DNA of 35,799 nucleotides from Streptomyces sp. PH10-H1 (GTDB lineage: Bacteria; Actinomycetota; Actinomycetes; Streptomycetales; Streptomycetaceae), in the NCBI RefSeq assembly GCF_030063355.1, contig NZ_JASISZ010000002.1, forward strand, positions 83,411 to 119,209, in the 5' to 3' direction. Of this stretch, positions 30,574-35,799 are shown in pieces. Position numbers and translations under genes: made by a program. The stretch's first letter is position 1. Every line of letters starts with the position of its first letter. Below the pieces are notes generated by a model. The model was given only the letters and a program-made list of their open reading frames with translations. It was not told where the DNA came from and ran no database searches.

Positions 30574-31339
30574 GTCGATCCGTCACGGCCTCCTGGCCCT
30601 CCTCGAACGCGGTCCCCGCTACGGGTTTCAGCTGCGCACCGAGTTCGAGTCCCGTACCGGCTCCACCTGGCCGCTGAACGTCGGCCAGGTCTACACCACC
30701 CTCGGACGGCTGGAGCGCGACGGTTTCGTCGTACCTGCCGGGGAGGACGACAGCGGACACGCGCTGTACGCCATCACCGACAAGGGACGCAGCGAACTGC
30801 GGGAATGGTTCTCCACTCCGGTGGACCGCGCCAACCCACCCCGCAATGAGCTGGCGATCAAGCTCGCGATGGCGGTGGGATCAACCGGGATGGACATCCG
30901 CGCCGTCATCCAGACACAGCGTCACCACACTCTCCAGGCCCTTCAGGACTACACCCGGCTGAAGGCCCAGGCGCTCGTCGCCCTGGAGCAGGACCAGAAC
31001 CGTGACGACGTGGCCTGGCTGCTCGTGATCGAACAGCTCATCTTCCAGGCGGAGGCCGAGGCCCGTTGGCTCGACCACGCGGAGACCAGGCTCGTACGGC
31101 TGGCTGACGCGGTCGCCGCAGACAAAGGCGGCGCTGATCTGAAGGGCTCCCGGCAGGACCCGCAAAGGGATCCGAATCAGGACGCGAATCAGGACGCGAA
31201 TCAGGACGCGAATCAGGACGCGAATCAGGACCCGAAGCCGGACTCGAAAGAGAGCCCGGCGCAGGGCTCGAAGCAGGACGCCGGGCAGGACAGGGGACTG
31301 CTCGGAGCCCTGGCGCGTTCGAGGCCACGCCGGCGCTGA
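30572..31339 (+). CDS. PadR-family transcriptional regulator
   Basis: 255 residues. The PadR winged helix occupies about 1-85 (HGLLALLERGPRYGFQL, then GQVYTTLGRLERDGFV, then the wing ALYAITDKGRSEL), followed by a helical dimerisation domain (about 90-185) of the Vir_act_alpha_C type. The C-terminal 60 residues are a disordered tail with repeated NQDA units encoded by a 12-bp tandem repeat, which is unusual for the family. The start is ATG 30572 without a ribosome-binding site. Palindromes at the start and promoter suggest autoregulation. It precedes an ABC exporter gene pair by 98 bp, and PadR proteins commonly repress such neighbours. The ligand is unknown. Confidence 0.9.
   Translation: MSIRHGLLALLERGPRYGFQLRTEFESRTGSTWPLNVGQVYTTLGRLERDGFVVPAGEDDSGHALYAITDKGRSELREWFSTPVDRANPPRNELAIKLAMAVGSTGMDIRAVIQTQRHHTLQALQDYTRLKAQALVALEQDQNRDDVAWLLVIEQLIFQAEAEARWLDHAETRLVRLADAVAADKGGADLKGSRQDPQRDPNQDANQDANQDANQDANQDPKPDSKESPAQGSKQDAGQDRGLLGALARSRPRRR
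31175..31234 (+). repeat. 12-bp tandem repeat AATCAGGACGCG, five copies, in padR
   Basis: Four identical units and a fifth with one change (AATCAGGACCCG) encode (NQDA)4-NQDP in the PadR C-terminal tail. The units are in frame, so copy-number change would lengthen or shorten the tail without breaking the protein. Confidence 0.9.
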
Positions 31340-31437
31340 CGCGGTCGCACCGCGCCGGCCCCACTCGCCCGCCGGCCCCACTCACCCGCCCGCACACCGG
31401 CACACCCGTACCGATCTGACCACAGGGGGATCAACCC

Positions 31438-32175
31438 ATGCCTGCCCAAGAGCAGCAGCCAGTCCTGCAGTTGCAGGAGCTGACCCGAGTCCACGGCAGC
31501 GGCACCACAGAAGTGCACGCGCTGCGCGGTATCGACCTGTCCGTCCACCCGGGTGAACTCGTCGCCGTCATGGGCCCGTCCGGCTCCGGCAAGTCCACGC
31601 TGCTGACCATCGCGGGCGGCCTCGACCTCCCCACCTCTGGCCGGGTGCTCGTCGAGGGCACCGATCTCACCACCGCCAACCGCAAGCAGATAGCCGCGCT
31701 GCGCCGCCGCAGCATCGGCTACGTCTTCCAGGACTACAACCTCATCCCGGCGCTGACCGCTGTCGAGAACGTCGCCCTGCCCCGTGAGCTCGACGGCACC
31801 TCGGCCCGCAAGGCCCGCCGTGAGGCGCTGGCCTCGCTGGAGGAGATGAATCTCGACCACCTCGCCGACCGCTTCCCGGACGAGATGTCCGGTGGTCAGC
31901 AGCAGCGCGTCGCCATCGCCCGGGCGCTGGTCGGCGACCGCCGGCTGGTCCTGGCCGACGAGCCGACGGGCGCGCTGGACTCCGAGACCGGCGAGTCGGT
32001 ACTGGCTCTGCTGCGCGCCCGCTGTGACGCGGGCGCCGCCGGTGTCCTGGTCACCCATGAGCCGCGCTTCGCGGCCTGGGCGGACCGGGTGGTGTTCCTG
32101 CGGGACGGTTCTGTCGTGGATACGACGCTGCGCTCGCAGGCCGAGTCGCTGCTCACCGGCGGTGTGGCTCAGTGA
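31438..32175 (+). CDS. ABC transporter ATP-binding protein (MacB/LolD-like)
   Basis: 245 residues. Walker A GPSGSGKST is at 46-54, the Q-loop in VFQDYNLIP (about 97-105), the signature MSGGQQQR at about 150-157, Walker B LVLADEP at about 170-176 with GALD after it, and the H-loop His in LVTHEP. The close match to the MacB/LolD subfamily and the FtsX-type partner suggest a mechanotransmission-type exporter or a peptide-antibiotic sensing/resistance module rather than a classical importer. The start is ATG 31438 with GGGGGA upstream. It overlaps the permease gene by four bases (GTGA). Confidence 0.93.
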   Translation: MPAQEQQPVLQLQELTRVHGSGTTEVHALRGIDLSVHPGELVAVMGPSGSGKSTLLTIAGGLDLPTSGRVLVEGTDLTTANRKQIAALRRRSIGYVFQDYNLIPALTAVENVALPRELDGTSARKARREALASLEEMNLDHLADRFPDEMSGGQQQRVAIARALVGDRRLVLADEPTGALDSETGESVLALLRARCDAGAAGVLVTHEPRFAAWADRVVFLRDGSVVDTTLRSQAESLLTGGVAQ

Positions 32176-35018
32176 CCGGCTGGCTCAATTCCTGGCGTGC
32201 CGCGGTGCGGATCGCACGGCGCGACGCCTGGCGCTTCAAGGGACGCAGCATCCTCGTCCTTGCCATGATCGCGCTGCCGATCCTGGGCGTGAGCGCCGCT
32301 GACATCACCATCCGCAGCTCGCATGTGACCACCGAGCAGGAGCTGAGCCGCGAGATCGGCGCGGCCGACGCGCAGTTGTCCGATTCCGGCTCCGACGGCC
32401 AGCCCGTCTACCAAACCCCTGACGGTGCGAACCACGCGATGGTCAACGATTCCGCCCAGTCACAGATGATGGACGGCGGCGCCGGTGCCGATATCCCGGC
32501 CGTCATTCCCGCCGGGGCGAAGACGCTGAAGGACGTGGTCGGCAACGGCAAGGTCCACACCGAGTACGGCCTGCTGGACGTCGACATCCGTGAGCTGAAG
32601 GCCTCGGACCCGATGGCCGCCGGGATCATGGACCTGGACCGCGGGCACTTCCCGGCCGCGCCGGACGAGGTCATCGCGACCAACGCCTTCCTCAGCAAGA
32701 GCGGGCTCTTCGTCGGCTCCTCGCTCTCCGCCCGTGATCTGGCCACCAAGTACAAGATCGTCGGCGCCTACGACCTGCCCGACGATCTCAAGGCAGAGCA
32801 GATCAACGCGCTTCCGGACTCCTTCCTGGCGCCGCTGGCCAAGGCATTGAAGGGCGCGGGCCGCAATGGTCCGGGCACGAGCTCCAAGTACCTCGTCGCC
32901 GTCAACGGTGGTTTCACGTGGAACATGGTGCAGCAGGCCAACGTCAAGAGCGTCATCGTGCACTCCCGAGTGGTCGTTCTCGACCCGCCGGCTGATTCCG
33001 CGGTGCCCCTGTTCGTCAAGTACCCGGACTGGAACCGCGACTACAGCGGCAGTACCGCCGCGAAGGCCGCGCTGCTCGCCGTGGCCGCGACGATCGTCGG
33101 CCTGGCGATGCTGGAGATCTGCCTGCTCGCGGGCCCGGCCTTCGCCGTCGGCGCGCGCCGTTCGCGCCGCCAGCTCGGCCTGGTCGGAGCCAACGGCGGC
33201 GACCGCCGCCATATTCGCGCGATCGTGCTGGCGGGCGGCCTGGTGATCGGGGTGTGCGCCGCCGTCATCGGCACGGTGCTGGGCCTCGCGCTGACCTTCG
33301 CCCTGCGCGAGACGCTGGAACAGTACGTCGGCAAGCGCTTCGGCGGGATCAGCCTGCGCCCGCTGGAACTCCTCGGCATCGGCGTACTGGCGATCGTCAC
33401 CGGTCTGCTGGCCGCCATCGTCCCGGCGGTCGTCGCCTCGCGGCAGAGCGTGCTGGCCTCGCTGACCGGTCGCCGCGGCATCCGGCACGCCAACCGCGTG
33501 CTGCCCGTCCTCGGCCTCGCCGCCGTCTGCCTCGGCGCCGGGATCGCGTTCTTCGGCTCGATGAAGACCGACAACGTCCTCGCGGTCGGCGGCGGTTCCG
33601 CCTTCGCCGAACTCGGCATTGTCGCCCTGACCCCGACCCTGGTCGGGCTCTTCGGACGGCTCGGCGGCCGGCTGCCGCTCTCCCCGCGGCTCGCCCTGCG
33701 CGACGCGGTGCGCAACCGGGGGCGTACGGCGCCGGCCGTCGCCGCCGTCCTGGCGGCCGTCGCGGGCACGGTCGCGGTGGCCACGTACACCGCCAGCAGC
33801 GACCTGCAGCAGCGCGAGGCGTACCATGCCAGGCTGCCGTACAGCGTCGTGGCGCTCAGTATCGACAAGGAGCAGGGCCGCGATCTGGACCCGGTCCGGG
33901 CGGCGGTCGACAAGCGCTTCCCGGTCTCGTTCCGCGCGGATGTGTCACGCCTGGTCATTGGCAAGAAGACCTGCTCGATGTACAGCAACAGCCCCGGCTG
34001 CGGCCGGGCGGAGATGGTCGTCCCCGAGGCGAACAAGTGCCCGACGGACGGGCCGCAGGGCGAGACGAAGTTCACCGCCGCCGAGCGCCGCACGCTGTCC
34101 AAGGACTGGCGCTGCGTCCGGAATTACCACACCAGCGCCATCAGCACCGAATCGAATGTACTGGTCGGTGACGCCGCGGTGCTCCACGCACTCGGCATCA
34201 AGGACCCGCGGGCCGAGCAGGCGCTGGACGCCGGCCGCGTGGTGCTGTTCGACAAGCACTACGTGGAGAAGGGCCGGCTCACCCTCCGGCTGGTCCAGGG
34301 CTACTCCAAAACGGTGTCCGACGGCAAGGATCCGGCCGGACCGCTGAAGTCGTTCCCGACGTACGTCCCGAAGGACGGCACCGAGTCCTACGGCGTCCGG
34401 GCCATCATGCCGCCGGGCACGGCGAAGGCCGCGGGTATCCAGACCCTCCCCTACGGCTCGTACTTCGTGAACAAGGACATGCCCAGCAGCCAGCAGCGGC
34501 AGGAGCTGGACCAGGACCTCGCCAAGCTGGGCGTCGACCCGGGCCTGTATGTCGAAGCGGGCTACGTCAGTCAGAACAGCATCATCCTGCTGGCGCTGAC
34601 CGTCTTCGCCGGCCTGGTCACCATCGGCGCCGCGGGCATCGCCACGGGCCTCGCCCAGGCGGACGCCGAGCCCGACCTGAAGACCCTGGCGGCGATCGGC
34701 GCGGACCCGCGGGTGCGGCGGACGCTGTCCGGCTTCCAGTGCGGGGTGGTGGCCGTGATGGGCGTTGTCCTCGGCTCGGCCGCGGGCATCCTGCCCGCGA
34801 TCGGGCTGCGCAAGGCCGAGGAACGACAGCAGCTGAAGTTCTACCAGGATGCCCTGGACCGGGGCTGGGGCGGCGGGGGCGCTGCGCCGCACATCCCGAT
34901 CGTCATTCCCTGGCCGACCCTGGCGGCGCTCCTCGTCGCGGTGCCGCTGGGCGCGGCGCTGCTGGCAGCCCTGGTCACCCGGTCCCGCACCTCGTTGTCC
35001 CGCCGCGAGGCGTCGTAG
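32172..35018 (+). CDS. FtsX-type ABC transporter permease
   Basis: A 948-residue membrane protein. One N-terminal membrane segment (about 20-38) is followed by a large extracytoplasmic domain, then a first FtsX block (about 295-425), a second membrane group (about 430-550), another extracytoplasmic region with several cysteines (KKTCSMYSNSPGCGR, NKCPTDGP, DWRCVRNYHT) and a C-terminal FtsX block (about 800-940). This ten-helix layout with two FtsX domains is typical of BceB-like or MacB-like permeases with duplicated cores in actinomycetes. The cysteines could form disulfides outside the cell. It pairs with the ATPase upstream. The substrate is unknown; antimicrobial peptide or lipid handling is inference. 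The start is GTG 32172. Confidence 0.9.
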   Translation: MTGWLNSWRAAVRIARRDAWRFKGRSILVLAMIALPILGVSAADITIRSSHVTTEQELSREIGAADAQLSDSGSDGQPVYQTPDGANHAMVNDSAQSQMMDGGAGADIPAVIPAGAKTLKDVVGNGKVHTEYGLLDVDIRELKASDPMAAGIMDLDRGHFPAAPDEVIATNAFLSKSGLFVGSSLSARDLATKYKIVGAYDLPDDLKAEQINALPDSFLAPLAKALKGAGRNGPGTSSKYLVAVNGGFTWNMVQQANVKSVIVHSRVVVLDPPADSAVPLFVKYPDWNRDYSGSTAAKAALLAVAATIVGLAMLEICLLAGPAFAVGARRSRRQLGLVGANGGDRRHIRAIVLAGGLVIGVCAAVIGTVLGLALTFALRETLEQYVGKRFGGISLRPLELLGIGVLAIVTGLLAAIVPAVVASRQSVLASLTGRRGIRHANRVLPVLGLAAVCLGAGIAFFGSMKTDNVLAVGGGSAFAELGIVALTPTLVGLFGRLGGRLPLSPRLALRDAVRNRGRTAPAVAAVLAAVAGTVAVATYTASSDLQQREAYHARLPYSVVALSIDKEQGRDLDPVRAAVDKRFPVSFRADVSRLVIGKKTCSMYSNSPGCGRAEMVVPEANKCPTDGPQGETKFTAAERRTLSKDWRCVRNYHTSAISTESNVLVGDAAVLHALGIKDPRAEQALDAGRVVLFDKHYVEKGRLTLRLVQGYSKTVSDGKDPAGPLKSFPTYVPKDGTESYGVRAIMPPGTAKAAGIQTLPYGSYFVNKDMPSSQQRQELDQDLAKLGVDPGLYVEAGYVSQNSIILLALTVFAGLVTIGAAGIATGLAQADAEPDLKTLAAIGADPRVRRTLSGFQCGVVAVMGVVLGSAAGILPAIGLRKAEERQQLKFYQDALDRGWGGGGAAPHIPIVIPWPTLAALLVAVPLGAALLAALVTRSRTSLSRREAS

Positions 35019-35041
35019 CGGAAGCGGCCGAACGACCGAAA

Positions 35042-35085
35042 GTGTGCCCTCTGACGTGGTGGATCAGCCGCATCAGGGGGCACAC
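35042..35085. terminator. Long stem-loop between the ABC permease and bpa
   Basis: GTGTGCCCTCTGA (35042-35054) pairs with TCAGGGGGCACAC (35073-35085): a 13-bp stem with one G-U wobble and an 18-base loop. It is the strongest hairpin I see between genes. It could terminate the ABC transcript or, since it lies 36 bp before the bpa start, act in the bpa leader. Confidence 0.6.
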
Positions 35086-35120
35086 CCTCAGGTGAACGAC
35101 GTGTGCGAGAGAATGGCGGC

Positions 35121-35669
35121 ATGGAGATGCCGATGAACGAACGGTCGCAGGAGAGCCCGCAGGTCCTGATCGTGGGGCCCGACGGTATGGCACTCGGCGG
35201 CACCCCTGGCGGCGGAGCGGATTCGCGCGAGGTCCCGGTGACAGACATGGTGGAACAGCCCGCGAAGGTCATGCGTATCGGCAGCATGATCAAGCAGCTT
35301 CTGGAGGAGGTGCGGCAGGCGCCTCTCGACGAGGCGAGCCGCGTCCGGCTCAAGGAGATCCACGCCAGTTCCGTCAAGGAACTGGAGGACGGCCTCGCGC
35401 CTGAGCTGGTGGAGGAGCTGGAGCGGCTCTCGCTGCCGTTCAACGACGATTCGATTCCGACCGAGGCCGAGCTGCGCATCGCCCAGGCACAGCTGGTCGG
35501 CTGGCTGGAGGGCCTCTTCCACGGCATCCAGACGGCCCTGTTCGCCCAGCAGATGGCCGCCCGTGCCCAGCTGGAACAGATGCGCCGCGCCCTGCCCCCG
35601 GGCACGGGCGGCCATGAGGACGGTGACGAGGGCGGCCACGCGGGCGCCCGCTCGGGCCCTTACCTCTAG
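35121..35669 (+). CDS. bpa: Bacterial proteasome activator Bpa (PafE)
   Basis: 182 residues, matching the Bpa/PafE (DUF2587) family. The helical core is visible from VMRIGSMIKQLLEEVRQAPL (about 50-69) through ASRVRLKEIHASSVKELEDGL to IAQAQLVGWLEGLFHGIQ and TALFAQQMAARAQLEQMRRAL (about 138-158). Bpa forms a ring that docks on the 20S proteasome and opens its gate without ATP to degrade unfolded or specific proteins. The disordered C-terminus ends GPYL; in mycobacteria the docking motif is GQYL. The start is ATG 35121 (GTG 35103 and ATG 35127 are also in frame). The proteasome genes themselves are outside the window. A tandem-repeat trailer begins directly after the stop. Confidence 0.9.
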   Translation: MEMPMNERSQESPQVLIVGPDGMALGGTPGGGADSREVPVTDMVEQPAKVMRIGSMIKQLLEEVRQAPLDEASRVRLKEIHASSVKELEDGLAPELVEELERLSLPFNDDSIPTEAELRIAQAQLVGWLEGLFHGIQTALFAQQMAARAQLEQMRRALPPGTGGHEDGDEGGHAGARSGPYL

Positions 35670-35730
35670 GACCGAGTACCTGTAGACCGAGTACCTCTGG
35701 ACCGAGTACCTCCAGGACCCGTTCCTCCAG
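35670..35730. repeat. 15-bp tandem repeat GACCGAGTACCTSYR directly after bpa
   Basis: Three close copies (GACCGAGTACCTGTA, GACCGAGTACCTCTG, GACCGAGTACCTCCAG) and a degenerate fourth (GACCCGTTCCTCCAG) begin at the first base after the bpa stop codon. A partial unit (TACCTCTAG) at the gene's end suggests the stop region seeded the array. The remaining bases to the window end show no gene. Confidence 0.8.
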
Positions 35731-35799
35731 TACCTGCCCGGCCTCGGACCTGTCAGCACGGAGAGGGCCCGCAACCCATAACGCGACGCCGCCCCACTC

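Overview
The window reads as a chromosomal segment of a Streptomyces-type actinomycete. It is very GC-rich with strong third-position bias, which leaves long open shadow frames on both strands. Starts are often GTG or TTG, translationally coupled ATGA/GTGA overlaps are frequent, and the gene content is actinobacterial: a SpoIIE-type phosphatase with a HATPase domain, DUF2252, a BkdR-like Lrp regulator, and the proteasome activator Bpa. I see no rRNA, tRNA, CRISPR array, insertion sequence or prophage gene. No gene-free stretch exceeds about 300 bases; the largest (19934-20233) holds a decayed gene remnant.

Layout. 95-2132: MFS exporter divergent from a MarR regulator across a perfect 35-bp palindrome. 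2136-2158: bidirectional terminator. 2154-6345: PAS/GAF/SpoIIE/HATPase phosphatase divergent from a DUF2252 protein. 6539-7744: J-domain protein and single-domain rhodanese. 7850-9004: acyl-CoA dehydrogenase behind a KstR-like operator. 9104-12703: paaABCDE (phenylacetyl-CoA epoxidase), reverse strand. 12875-15042: DUF5819 and HTTM membrane pair. 15107-15907: SpoU/TrmH rRNA/tRNA methyltransferase. 16021-19933: paaN divergent from paaH and a PaaR-like TetR gene. 19967-20185: alpha/beta hydrolase remnant. 20234-24448: Lrp/BkdR regulator divergent from bkdABC (branched-chain 2-oxoacid dehydrogenase E1alpha, E1beta, E2). 24537-27099: mobA-like gene, DUF6457, moeA. 27234-29416: RCK potassium channel with a one-base frameshift, then a PIG3-type quinone oxidoreductase. 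29524-30405: proline-rich exported protein. 30572-35018: PadR regulator with an ABC exporter. 35121-35669: bpa.

How the genes fit together. The centre is a catabolic block. PaaABCDE epoxidises phenylacetyl-CoA, PaaN should oxidise the ring-opened semialdehyde, PaaH is the beta-oxidation dehydrogenase, and BkdABC feeds acyl-CoA from branched-chain 2-oxoacids. Three palindromes of the form ACCGA-N4-TCGGT lie upstream of paaA, between paaN and paaH, and upstream of bkdA, with the PaaR-like gene among them. This suggests one TetR repressor controls phenylacetate and branched-chain oxoacid catabolism here. Each palindrome also has a DnaA-box-like 9-mer within about 25-50 bp. paaK, paaG, paaF, paaJ and the PaaZ-type hydratase domain are absent from the window, so the pathway must be completed elsewhere.

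Other notable features are several genes with repeat-encoded disordered tails, short tandem repeats at or just after three stop codons, and several starts that look leaderless.
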